Positions 10,321-21,440 of a DNA stretch of 64,000 nt are shown piece after piece. A model generated the notes under the pieces. That model ran no database searches, had not been told where the DNA came from, and saw only the letters and a list, made by a program, of their open reading frames with translations. Each line of letters opens with the position of its first letter. Within the stretch, counting starts at the first letter, position 1. The position numbers and the translations under genes were made by a program. Source of the DNA: Thereva unica (taxonomy: Eukaryota; Arthropoda; Insecta; Diptera; Therevidae); NCBI GenBank assembly GCA_949987705.1, contig CATLJY010000286.1, positions 1-64,000 of the forward strand, given 5' to 3'.

Positions 10321-11511
10321 CACCTACTCCACCTCTTAGTATATCACCATCACCCAAGAATATTATCACACCAACCCCCCCTGATCCTGCCTCCGTACAT
10401 TCAGTCTCTCAAAGTCCAATTATTCCGACCAATGTCGACTATAACCAAATAACTTTATATGATGACGAGGATAAGGGACCTTTCTCCGTTCTAATTCAAG
10501 TTGCTCGGGTAGAAGGTGATATAAACAAAAGTGTCAACCCTCTAAGGCTAGGCAAGCTACTGCAGTCAGTTCAAGGAGTGGAGAAACTTATTAAAATAAA
10601 TTCTGACAAATTCAGAGCAATTTTTAAGAAAGCCTGTGAGGCCCACTCTTTCCTCAAAAACAATCCACTTGCTCCAGAATTTAGAACTTTCATCCCCTTG
10701 AATTCAATTGCCACAACTCTATTACTCCATGGAATAGATCAAGATATGAATGAGGATGAGCTACGACTAGATTTCGAGAAGTGCAACCCATCCTAAAAAT
10801 ATCTAAAGGTGTTCCGAATTATGTGGAGAAACTCTGAGGCGGACACTCGTAGTTGGTTCATAACCAACAAAATTAAAATCTTTGTGACTTTGTGATTTGT
10901 GATTCCGGATAAACTGATGTTGCACTTCAATGTATTGAAGTCAATAAATTCGTTCCGTCACCAATAAGATGCTACAAATGCCAAAGATTTGGTCATATTG
11001 GTAAAGTATGCAAATCAACGAGCGGAGCTTGTGAGAGATGTGCGAACGCAAAGTGTCGGGTAGGGAGCTGTATGTGAACTGTGGGGGACAGCATGCTTCA
11101 TACGACAGATCCTGCCCTACATGGCTCAAGGAGAAGGAAGTCACCAAGATTATGCGGTTGGGAAATCATAATAGACAAAATGCCTGGAGGATCCTAAACA
11201 CCAGGAAAATGGCTTACAAAATGCAGAGACACCATCCTCAGCAGGGCATCTTGTCGGGAAACCCTTCACCCCCAGTAATTAGACCTTTACCCCCTCCACT
11301 GTTTGCAAATGTAGTAAAGCAAATAAATCGACCAAGTGTATTCCCACCTCATAATCGCTCCATAGTCGAACTAGTCCGCAACTTTGAGAGAGAATCAGAG
11401 AAGTTATCACATACAAGTTATCGACAGTTTTTTGTATTTTTGCCATTTTTCGCCAATTTAGGTGTAGTTTCAACCTTTTACGAGTACCCCTTACCATTAA
11501 GTTCGCCTTAA
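10321..11511 (+). pseudogene. LINE ORF1 (Gag-like, CCHC) of Jockey/I type, decayed
   Basis: An N-terminal stretch rich in Ser/Pro/Thr leads into a globular part (PFSVLIQVARVEGD and the following helix-rich region to about 10796). Frame breaks follow, then a zinc-knuckle section around 10970-11110 with IRCYKCQRFGHIGKVC, CERC, and HASYDRSCPTW. This arrangement is the nucleic-acid-binding ORF1 of Jockey/I-group LINEs. Several stops and frameshifts occur between 10796 and 11040. The Harbinger target TAA lies exactly at its left edge, so the true 5' part of ORF1 is missing. The adjacent 11725-12490 carries matching ORF2 pieces. Confidence 0.75.
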
Positions 11512-11724
11512 TTTTGTATAAATCAACCACCTTTGCAAATAAATATAAAAAAGTGCATTTCATCGCATTAGTTTTCATTATTACTGAAATAATCGCGAAA
11601 ACCCCCTAAAAAGGGGTGTTTTTGCCTTTTTAGGGGTGACGCCCTAATTTTAGGACCGCGGGACCTCGATTTTCGTGATCAGGGACCCCAAAAACCTATA
11701 GCGTTCGATTGGACTAATAGATTA
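11512..11724. other. Gap between LINE ORF1 and ORF2 remnants
   Basis: No gene. It contains a GC-rich CCCCCTAAAAAGGGG palindrome (about 11602-11618). The LINE endonuclease expected here is absent. Confidence 0.5.
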
Positions 11725-12490
11725 AATGCCCTCTTTATTAGAGCGAAAAAGGCGAAGAGGGACTCCTGGTCAAACTTTATAAATGAACTCTGTCACAGAT
11801 CTCCAATTGGCAAGTTCTGGAATATCATCAAACGATTCAAAGGTAGGCAGCATAATAGTGAGTTTTTTGCCAATCAATTACACTAGTTTACAAATTTTCG
11901 CTTAATTGCGTGTACCTAATATTAAAAGTGTTTTTTAGCCTAATTTGAGGTCGCTGAAAACGAAAATGACCCTCATTTATTTTTCTAAAGAACCATTTTC
12001 GAGATATTAGCAAAAAACATGTTTTTCGGCTTTCTTCCCCGATATGGCCAAAAATCTCTAGAACAATACATCTAACCAATATAAAATTTTTACTAAACGA
12101 AAGGTTCCTCTTTTCCCATTACGACGATGTATTGTTTGTGTCAATTGGAGTAGTACTTTTTGAGAGTGAGTGAGTGAGTGATAATTATCGGTTAACAGTT
12201 ATCTCGAGCTTCTCTGCAGGAAAATCACGACCCCTTCTTTTACTCCTGACCTCAACCCTATTACCTCTAACTCTTCAGTTAATTGGTCAGACTCGGACTT
12301 ACAAAAGATCATAAAGAATAAAGTCGCGAGATCGGCTCCAGGCCAAGTTAGGATTACCTTCCAGATGATTAAAAATTTATCTCCTAGTGGAATAAATGCC
12401 CTGCTCTCTTTTTTGAAAAACACCTTTAATTCCGGTAGTGTACCTGAAGAATGGTTTCGAAAAAGACATATCTTGGTCGAAAAGTATAAG
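11725..12490 (+). pseudogene. LINE ORF2 fragments (EN-RT linker and N-terminal RT), split
   Basis: Around 11735-11870 the translation gives AKKAKRDSWSNFINELC and GKFWNIIKRFKG, the linker that precedes reverse transcriptase in Jockey/I LINEs. The RT start resumes at about 12223, with SDLQKIIKNKVARSAPG and NTFNSGSVPEEWFRKRHI, up to about 12490. About 330 bp of unrelated sequence lies between. The family cleaves target DNA and reverse-transcribes its own RNA; this copy is dead. It probably belongs to the same element as the ORF1 at 10321-11511. Confidence 0.7.
11885..12215. repeat. Unclassified insert splitting the LINE RT, with GAGT microsatellite
   Basis: Non-coding sequence between two parts of the LINE ORF2. 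It ends with a GAGTGAGTGAGTGAGTG tract near 12162-12180. I see no inverted or direct terminal repeats. Confidence 0.45.
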
Positions 12491-12639
12491 TATTGAGCGA
12501 AGAAATACAATTGCTTGGCTCAAGAATTTCTAGTGTCTACTCTGAGACAGCATTCTCATGTTAAGACTGAAAAATTTTTCTACTCAAAACAACGAAACGA
12601 AGACTATGGAATTGTTGGAATCAAGACAATTTTTCTATC

Positions 12640-14330
12640 AGTGTAGGATAAGTGAGGCAGTTGACCGAACGCTTAGGAGGCAGCAGGCCGGATTCAGGAA
12701 GGGCCGCTCCTGTATTGATCATATCAACACCATTTGAGAATAATAGTGGAGCATCTACTGAATTCCGATCCCCCCTTTACCTTACTTTCGTAGACTAGGA
12801 GAAAGCGTTCGACTCGGTTAATAGGAGCTTCATTTGGCAGGCACTACGGCGACGTTGACTACCTGATAAAATAATAAAATTGATAAAAGCCCTATACAAC
12901 AATTCGCAATGCAGAGTTCTCCATAATTGAAAATTATCCGACAGATTTGAGGTGAGCTCAGGAGTACGACAAGGATGCCTACTTTCGCCATTACTATTTC
13001 TTATAGTAATAAATGACATCCTTGTCGGGGCTCTAGATAGTAGAACAGGCGGCATACCATGGGGTTTGCTAGACCGCCTTAAGGATTTCGACTACGCCGA
13101 TGATATCTGTTTGCTGGCCTACCGACACCAGGACCTCAAAAACATGTTATACAATTTGGCAACAGAAAAAGTAGGCCAGCAGGCTTAAGGCTAAATCCGA
13201 CTAAAACAAAAGAAATGCGGATAAATGGAAACACCATTGAACGGACAGCGCTAAATAACCGTGATGTGGAACTGGTGAGGCAGAAGAAGATGTCAATTCC
13301 AGTATAAATAAAGCACGGGGTGCATATGCATGCCTGTCCCGAATATAGAGATCAACGGAGATCTCCACTTGAAACAGTTACTAGGATTTTCTATTCAAAA
13401 CAACTATGCTAACACTAACAATAATTTCAAACTTTATTAAATAACACAAAACTTATACTATCCCTTCAACAATAATTTAAAACAAATAATAATTTAATTA
13501 AACAATCAAAACTTTTCTTTACTTTATTAACGATAGTTGAAAATTAATTGATATATAGAAAATAGATAGCGGCGATGACAGACCCGGCGGTGATACTTGC
13601 GATGATCGATGATATTTTCGCGCTTTCGTTGAGACTGATGATTGATTTTGAGTGCATCGCACGCGCACCTCAATCCGCGATCGCGCAAAATTACTGAATC
13701 GCCCTTTATGTCTTAATTAAAGGTGAATTTAGGCGATCAGCAATTGTGCACGCGCAATTGATTATTGCAATTGATTTGCAATATGAAATGAGGGTGATCG
13801 ATGCACTCTTGGTGGAAAAGTACAAATTATGTTTTCGGTGTCAGTGTCAGGTAGCGAAACACCACTAACACTAAATTGCGGCTGTTCAACTCCAACGTTA
13901 AGGCAGTTCTTTTGTACTGTTGCGAAACATGGAAAGTCACCCAATTAATCACAGGGCACCTACAAGCCTTCATCAACAGATGCCTGCGTCGTATCCTAAA
14001 AATCCGCTGGCAGGATAGAATTTCAAACGAAGAACTACGGCGCCGTGCCGGCCAAGAAAGGATAGACGACCAAATCAGGCGAAGGAAATGGAATTGAGTT
14101 GGCCACACGTTGCGACGCGAAAACGAAAATCTAGCCAAACAGGCCCTTGACTGGAATCCGCATGGATCCCGTCGAGGAGGAAGACGAAGAACAACGTGGA
14201 GGAGAACCCTACTAGCAGAAGCCGCAACAATTGGAAGACTCTGGTCGGAGCTGAGAGCTGTCGCGCAAAACAGAGTCCGCTGGAGGGCAACTGTTTCCGC
14301 CCTATGTCCCATGTGGGATTAAAGGAGTTT
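12640..14330 (+). pseudogene. RTE-like LINE reverse transcriptase, decayed, split by an LTR
   Basis: Recognisable RT blocks occur in order: QAGFRKGRSCIDHINT (about 12685), a degraded FVDFEKAFDS region, SSGVRQGCLLSPLLFLIVI (12952 on), FDYADDICLLAYRHQD (catalytic YADD, about 13090), and SIP..INKARGAYACL. After the 13370-13868 insert come LRLFNSNVKAVLLYCCETW (13876), INRCLRRILKIRWQD, RRRKWN with a stop, and a C-terminus ending ALCPMWD (about 14319). An AAGAAGAAGA tail follows near 14330, typical of RTE-like 3' ends. Several stops and frameshifts are present. Clade assignment (RTE versus a CR1-like relative) is by motif style only. Confidence 0.75.
13370..13868 (-). mobile_element. Solo-LTR-like insertion (499 bp) in the RTE LINE
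   Basis: The insert is flanked by CACT on both sides (13366-13369 and 13869-13872). Removing it and one CACT restores the LINE frame exactly (IS-T-KLRLFNSN). On the minus strand it carries an AATAAAG poly(A) signal, suggesting a single LTR on that strand. Its ends are TGAAACAG and CACCACTAA on the plus strand, not a perfect TG..CA, so the LTR call is tentative while the insertion boundaries are firm. Confidence 0.7.
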
Positions 14331-14879
14331 AAATAAGAAGAAGATTTAGACACTTGTAATATTATTAGTAATACATTCAAAGTTGTTTTTATAGGGTAGA
14401 TATATGCAATTAAGGTGGTTGCGCTTTCTCGGTTCGTGTCATCGTATACGAAAATTTATGATTACACATTTTCATCGGTGAATCGGAAATTTCGTTTAAA
14501 GATGTAAGTTGGGTGCTTCCACGAAATTTTACATTTACATTTTTGGTCTCAAATGATTAATATTTTGTCGCGTTATAAGTTCGAGGCAAACTCTTCTGCG
14601 CAAGATCGTGATTTCTATTTAGAACTTGCATCTAATTATTTGAAGCTGGCCCCCGAATGTGATGAGGATTTTGATTAAGTAATCAAATAAATCTTATTCG
14701 TCGCAAACGGAAAAGGTAAGACACTGCAACAATCATAATGTCTTTTCTAATTTATAGCCAGCCCGCTTTGACTTATGAAATTTTTAGTCCTCCCTTGTAT
14801 AAGATACCTGCAGCACATTTCATCTTCGCTGCACATTTAATCTGATTACAAAAACCCAAGCAATGACGAGCATTATTTA
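14331..14879. other. Gene-free or heavily decayed stretch
   Basis: Lies between the LINE tail and the P-element-like coding region. It may hold an eroded N-terminal (THAP) part of that transposase, but I cannot identify the zinc-finger cysteines. Confidence 0.4.
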
Positions 14880-16511
14880 GGGCATGCAGTTTATAATTTA
14901 CAGGATCGTGCAAAGTATGTCGCGCTTTTAATAGACGAAATATACCTTAGTAAGACGGATTACATACAAGGCCAATAATTTGTCTGAAATGGCAGCAAAC
15001 AATCCGTCTCAAGAAGCCAGTCCAGTCATGACTTTCATGATAGAGTCTGTGTATGGTCCCTTCAAGGAAACTGTTCGCCTGCTACCAGTACCACATATTA
15101 CTGGATCCCAATTACATGAGTATACTTTGGACGTTATATCTTTTGTTCAAAAGTTAGGTTTTCATGTTCTTGTTGTTATTATGATAACAGGATAAATCAA
15201 TCGCTTTTTAAATTGCTAACTCAAACCGTAGAGAATAGCAATGAAAACGATTTCCATTATTGCAATAGCTTCACTAACCCCACCTTTCCAAAAGAAAAAA
15301 AATATGTCCTTTTTGATAGCGTACATTTATTTAAAATTTTTAGCAATAACTGGTTAAATTTGCATAATGTGGAGAACACATTTTTCTATCCTGATTTTGA
15401 AACAGGTGAAAAATGCATCATTTCCCACTTGAAACAAATTTTTGAACGAGAATCTAGTTTATTGGTCAAGCAGGCTTATAAATTAAATTTAAAGTCCATT
15501 CAACCAAATAACTTGGAGCGACAAAGCGTTCATTTGGTTGATAATATATTCCATTATTCAACAATTTCAGCACTAAAAACAGCGGGCGGCGAAATGATGG
15601 AAACAGCAGAGTTTTGCGAAATTATTTGAAAATAGTGGGATGTACTCAATACTAAAAATACCTTAGTAGGTGTCATAAAACGGGATGATTGGAGAAGACC
15701 CTTTTATGATAGCGTGGACAAACTATTCGACTTTTTAGAGAAGTTTATTACGTGGCTTGAGGCATGGAGCCTAACCAAAAACAATGGCAATAACGGATTG
15801 TTCACTCGTGATACATTTCGAGCGGCACTGCTAACCACGCGTACTATTGTTGACATTATTCGTCATTCTCTAAATGTTCTACACATTGAATACGTACTTC
15901 ACGGCAAATTCCAGAGTGACGATATTGAAGCATGGTTTCGACTATACCGCGGCCTTGAAGGGTATAGTTATAAACTATCTTATAAACAAGTTGTGGAAGC
16001 TGAAAAGAAGATTCGCATCCTCAATATTTTTGCTCATTACCAGAAAGATTTTGAGAAGCTTTCGCAAGGAACTTCATAAAATTCTCTACGTGAGCCTGTA
16101 GTTTTCTCGGATTTTCTGGAAATTTTAGAGTCCGATTACTTAATCGACGTAGATGTTGATGATTCGGCAAATTTATATGCTGCTGGCTTTGCTGCTCAAG
16201 CTGTTGCGCGTAAACTCAATTGTGTGCATTGCAAATGCAAGGTTGTAGCAAGTAAAGGGGCTATCACCGAAGATGCCTATTTTGATGAGCTACAAAGGGG
16301 AGGGCTTTCGGAGCCCACTTCATCCTTACAGTATAAGTTATTTCAAATGTGCGCTATCTTTCAGCACATTCTCAACGTTAAGAATGTTAAAGAGAAGTTT
16401 AACGGCGGGGTTAATCACAAAGGTATTTTATGTCAATTGGCACTTGTTAGTATAGCCTCATGCGACGGTGTAGATTTAGATAGTGTATGTCAATGCGGGG
16501 CTAGAGAATAA
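14880..16511 (+). pseudogene. P-element/THAP-type transposase, decayed
   Basis: The first catalytic-type aspartate is seen in YVALLIDEIYLSK (Asp at 14934). The core continues with VYGPFKETVRLLPVPHITG, a frameshift at about 15180, KKYVLFDSVHLFKIFSNNWLNL, a stop at 15627, then RDTFRAALLTTRTIVDIIRH, SDDIEAWFRLYRGLEGY (about 15920), a frameshift near 16070, and a C-terminus with CVHCKCKV and AYFDELQRGGLS (about 16215-16320). These are hallmarks of P-element and THAP9-like transposases (RNase H fold with GTP-binding insertion). At least three stops or frameshifts make it inactive. I could not locate terminal inverted repeats or the THAP finger. Confidence 0.75.
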
Positions 16512-17849
16512 GATATTTTTATGCTGGTGGGGTATAGATTTGCCAACGTGCTTTTAAATAATCATACAAAGCACGTTCGTGACAAAGAAGATAGCAGCCG
16601 CGTAATGAACACAAAGAAATTAACTAATTTTCGCAGCTAATTTAAAGAAAAAATTAAATTTGAATTTGTTGTTATTTATTTATTTATTTATTTTTTTTTT
16701 ATATATTTTATTAACCTTTATATGAATTTTTATATATGAATTTATTTATTTAGTAAATTTAATAGTTTCATAAAAATAATTTGAAAAGAGATTTGTTTTA
16801 ATTTTTTAAATTTATATTTTTCTATTTTTATTAGTGGTGAAACGATTATCACTTAGCGATGACGATAACGATTACGATTATCAGCCACAATAATCGACGA
16901 TTACGATTACGATTATTGCAACATTTTGTATACTTTAAATAAAACATATTTTAAAGTTAAGTTAATGTGTTACAATATTACAAAATTTAGTATTCAAAAT
17001 TTAAATATTGCAAACACAACAAACACAACACAACACAAAGTTATAATTAACCCACTTTTTAAACAATCTAAGGTGAAATTTTTTTTTTAAGTTGCGAAAA
17101 ATTGTTGAATTTCTCACTTTTTTTAAGGTTTTTTAGGTTCAAGTAGAAGAGAATTTAATCGTGAATACAATCAATTTTGTCTCGTTTCGATAGGACGTTA
17201 AATTTTGTTCCTATCTTTCCCGCCACACGACACATGCACGCTCGAGGCGCCTCGGCGAAATGCTTGTACCCGGCATATTATGACATATATGTTAATGAAA
17301 AAATTTGAGAAAAATGTTGAAATATATAACAATAATACCTGAAAGTTTCGTTTCAATTAAATATTTATTTCCTTCCCTAAAAATTCCTCAAAAAAATAGA
17401 TTTTTTGAAGCCTCTAAAGCAGGCTCCCCCCTTAATACTTATAAGTTGTGTTTATCCTAACATTTTTTCTTTTACTTACCTGTAGGTTAAACAAACATAT
17501 TTACATTATTGTTATGCACTCTCCATTAACCCGGATGCATTTAACTGTACTCTTTTAAAACTGCATGGGGTTATTGGATCATAACATACATTTGTTAATT
17601 CTTCTTGATAATGGTGCTCCATTTGCCACATTCATTGAGTGGTAATATATTGTTTTAACTCACGGTTCTGTGTGTAACAAAAAAAAAAAAGAAGAGAAAA
17701 AAGAAAACAAAAAGAAAAACCTTCGTCAATCAGACATTAGGAAAGCTTTGGTAGTCTCGGTTATCTAACACATTTTAGTTCATGAGTTCATTTTTCAGTA
17801 AATAGTAATTGTACCTGAATGTAATATTATCGTTAATCATACTTATAAT
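16512..17849. other. AT-rich gene-free stretch with simple repeats
   Basis: Contains TTTA repeats (16670-16700), a degenerate CGATTACGATTATC array (about 16845-16918), A/G-rich tract 17680-17725, and otherwise non-coding AT-rich DNA. Confidence 0.6.
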
Positions 17850-20634
17850 TAGTGTTTCTTCTCGAGAATTCTTTCTCGAGAATTTCTCGAGAAATAAAAC
17901 TATTTCTACTATCTCATTTCTCGAGAAATTTAATGTTGTTTCACCGAGAAATTTATGACTGTTTTTTAATCTATTTCTTAAAATTTTTACTCTTTTCTCA
18001 TATCCATACATCTGTTTTTACTTGCATACATACTAACTTAGTTGGAATATTTTTGTTTTTGTGCGGCCCCTTTTTATATACGTTCTTTTAATTCAGATTT
18101 ATGTGTGTTTCGTTTTACAATAAGGCTGCGTGAATGCATTCTCTTTGGGATATACACCGTATGCGTTGTCAAATAGAAGAGAAATAAGATATGTCTATTC
18201 TATTGTGAGCATAACACAAAAAGGAATAAAATGTGTATTAAATACACAACATGAAATTGAAGAGAATATAATTATATTCTCTTCCTCTTCTCTTATTTTT
18301 AATCAGATTAATTTGAAAAACCCTGCAGTTACAGTATAGCATTTAACGCCGGCGTACAACGTGCTAATAAAAAAATTCAATATATACATACTTCTAGTTA
18401 CTTAAATATACTTCTATAGGTATGTTCTATTTTATTTAACTTTTTCATACTTTGTGAAATGCTTTATATGCATTTTCTGATGGAGAAAATATTTATTAGT
18501 AGGTATATATAACGTAATGTTTTGTTTTTCGGTTTTTTAGCCCATAAAGATGAGCAAAATATATAAGACCTGCTGGTCATATTTCAAAAAATGTACCAGT
18601 AACAAGGATTTTGCAATTTGTAGTCTTTGTAATAAAATTTTATCCTGTAAAGGATCAGCAACTACAGGTCTCCGCAGGCATCTTGAACGTATACATGGCT
18701 ATGAGCTAGAAAAATCGGTTGAGGCAAGTGGTTCTTCTTCTCAACAAGTTAAACGGCCTTTCGTAAGCCCTAATTGCAATGACCAAACAATCTTAAAGTT
18801 TCTGCATCGTCAAACTCTGGAGGAATTAGTATCCAAATTGGCTGCAGTTGACGGATTTTCATTTAATAGGATTACTAAAAGCGAATTTATAAGGGAGAGT
18901 ATGAGTGCAAGAGGATTCAATCTGCCACGTAATCCTTCCGATCTGAAGATGTTAATGATGAAATTTTATTATTGTAAAAAAGATGAGTTGGTGACTACTA
19001 TAAATAAACTAAAATGTGAAGGAAAAAAATTTAGCGTGTCTATTGATGAGTGGACTAGCACCAGAAATGTACGGTACATGGATGTTCATTTATACAGAAA
19101 TTCTACAGATTCATTTAATCTTGGGCTGGTCACAATTCACGGTAGTTGTACTGCGGAAAAAACTTTAAAGTTGCTAATAGAAAAATTAGAAATGTTTGGC
19201 CTTTCTCTAGAAAAAGATGTCGTATCTGTTATGAGTGATGGCGCTGCGGTCATGCAGAAATTTGGAAGAATATCTCCTGCGTACCAACAACTGTGCTATA
19301 ACCATGGTTTGCATTTGGCTGTTTTGAAAACATTTTATATTGTAAGGAAGAAAGAAAGAGATGAAAATGAATCAGATTGCAGTAATAGTGAAGACGAAGA
19401 TGATTGTTCAGAATGTGAATCCGATTTTGAATTTGAAGCAGTGAAACACAGTGAGTTACAAATGCAAATTAATATTGAAGATACAATCAAAGGTATAAGA
19501 AAAATAGTTAAAGTATTTAAAAATTCTCCTGTTAAGAATAGTGTTTTGCAAAAATATGTGCAAGAAACCGAAGGAAAGGAACTGTCACTACTTTTGGATT
19601 GCAGGACACGATGGAATACAATGGAGATTATGATCAAACGCTTTTTACGAATTAAAAAGCATATAAAATTGGCACTAACTGAACTCAATATGGAGAATAT
19701 GTGGAGAGGTGAGTATGTTGATATAGCTGAAGACTTGTTAACTGTATTAGCTCCTGTTCGAATAACTGTTGAGTGCTTGAGCCGAGAAGATTCTACATTA
19801 TTGACAGCAGAAGGAGCATTAAAATTTTTATTTTCTAAATTGGAACACATTAAAAGTGAAATAGGAAAGGGACTTCTGATCGCAATTAAGGAAGAAATCA
19901 GTAAACGGAGAAACAACAACATAATATCTTTATGTAAATTATTACAAAATTCATCTTATGATGAAAAAGAACCCTTTTTTAAACAAGTTTCCAAAAATGA
20001 AATATATCAACTAGCCAAAGAATTGCTAAGCAGATTATTTCCCAATGGTGAAACAATGGATGCTGAGGAAGATATTGCATTAGAAATTCCAAACGGAAAT
20101 AGAAATGAAGAACTATCTCTTCAAGAGCAATTAAATTTATCTATTTCAGAAAGTACGAGGTAATTGAAACCTGGTATTTCAATTACCAATAAATTTAAAA
20201 ATATCAGACAAGAATTTAACATGTTTCAAACAACGGGTACAAGAACACCAAATTTGGAATTATTAAGAGATGCTTTGTCTACTATAAAACCGACGTCTAC
20301 ACAAAACGAGCGGAATTTTTCTACTGCCAACGATTTTGTTACGAAAAAGAGAAATCGATTGTCAAATGCAACATTAGATGCGCTATGTTTTTTAAAAAAT
20401 TACTTCAAATCACATTAAAGCTTGTTTTGTAATATTTATATTTATACTTATTATTTTCTTATTAATTCTTATGAACATCTATTTTGTGTTATGAATAAAA
20501 TGGAATTTTAATTTTTATTTAATGAACTTTTTACAAATTCACAATATTTCTCGAGAAATGAGAATTCTCGAGAAGTAAAATTTATTTTTCTCTTTTCTCG
20601 AGAAATAGAAACTACCGAGAAATATTAAACACTA
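17850..20634 (+). mobile_element. hAT DNA transposon, full length, one stop in transposase
   Basis: Termini TAGTGTTT (left) and AAACACTA (right) are inverted and are flanked by a perfect 8-bp direct repeat, CTTATAAT (17842-17849 and 20635-20642), the hAT hallmark. Both ends carry clusters of the palindromic motif TCTCGAGAA (17866-17930 and 20546-20605), probably subterminal transposase-binding sites. The single gene lies in between. Total length is 2785 bp. Confidence 0.93.
18550..20418 (+). pseudogene. hAT transposase with BED finger, interrupted by one TAA
   Basis: Residues 1-537 are open, then TAA (20161-20163), then 84 more in-frame residues to 20418. A BED zinc finger is near the N-terminus (WSYFKK, CSLCNK, LRRHLERIH, about residues 9-50). 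The RNase H-like core shows SIDEWTSTRN (first Asp), SVMSDGAAVMQKFG (second Asp), the CYNHGLHLAV helix, and DCRTRWNTM. The hATC dimerisation region lies after the stop (TSTQNERNFSTANDFVTKKR). The usual E/NERNFS-type signature is intact. A pyrimidine-rich tract ending in TTTTAG nine bases before the ATG suggests a 5' UTR intron. Without the stop the protein would be a normal-length hAT transposase; with it the copy lacks hATC and is probably inactive. Confidence 0.9.
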
Positions 20635-20659
20635 CTTATAATAATTTTGGAATTTATTT

Positions 20660-21396
20660 TGGCTCCTTGTTGGAACTATTTTCGACATTCCTGGATGTTT
20701 GTTTCGGTTCCGGGGAAGTTGTGTTTTTTTCGTTAGATTACTCGATTGTTTGTAACAACGTTTGTAAAAAAACGAGAAGTATTGGTGCCACTACTGCGCT
20801 TTCTTTTTTATCTTTAGCGTCATAATTATGTTCATATAATAATGGTATAATAATAATTTTATCTGACAAGGACCTGTACCTATTGTTTTGAAAAGTTGAT
20901 GTTTACGATTATTCATTGTTTGGGTTATTATAACTATTGGTCCTGTGAAGGACAAAATCATTAAAGGATTATAAAAATAATGTCTGTGTGTTAGATTTCT
21001 TTTGTGGAATGGTTGGGTGGGTGACGTTTCTTTCCAGGGTTTCTTAAAAAGTGCCTGTTCCTGAAGCTGATAGCTTGCATTATTATGAGCTGTCAGGGAA
21101 GCGGAGGGCAATGACACGGCTCAGGCGAGGCCCGAAGGACGATCGGAACTGAAGATGAATTTTGCTAGTCGCAGGTAAGTGTTGAACCATACGGCGTATA
21201 GGCCCGGCCACACACCCCACGACCCCTCCGGCGAGCTAGATAACTCCGTGTGGCCGGCGTAGGAGTTCCGGAATTTTGTTTCCTTTCTTATGTATGGTAT
21301 TGGCTCCTTGGTCATGCTTTTCTGGGCTTATGGCTAAGGGGGTAATACCTCGCATAAGTGGCGCCCATTATTTTATAGCGCCATTATGCTGTTACA
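20660..21396 (-). repeat. Solo-LTR-like dispersed repeat, copy 1
   Basis: Homologous to 60995-61665 along its whole length, sharing for example GGCGTAGGAGTTCCGGAA and CTAAGGGGGTAATA. On the minus strand it begins TGTAACAGC, has a TATAAAATA box 21 bases in, and ends GGAGCCA. An internal hairpin pairs CCGGCCACAC with GTGTGGCCGG (21205-21257). TG..CA ends and a promoter box suggest a solo LTR, but I see no target duplication. Confidence 0.6.
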
Positions 21397-21440
21397 CTAC
21401 TCTACAATCACATTCCAACATGGAACAGTAGGAATAAAAC

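Noticed and set aside
14075..14380. Minus-strand frames opposite the LINE C-terminus
   Set aside because: Antisense shadows of the RTE-like coding sequence.
16845..16918. Regulatory array of CGATTACGATTATC
   Set aside because: Looks like degenerate simple sequence without regular spacing.
20161..20163. Stop-codon readthrough in hAT transposase 1
   Set aside because: The context TAA-TTG is not a known leaky context, and transposon copies commonly collect stops.
21121..21315. Minus-strand protein shared with 61297-61584
   Set aside because: The shared protein string simply reflects nucleotide homology between two LTR-like repeats; the second copy diverges in frame.
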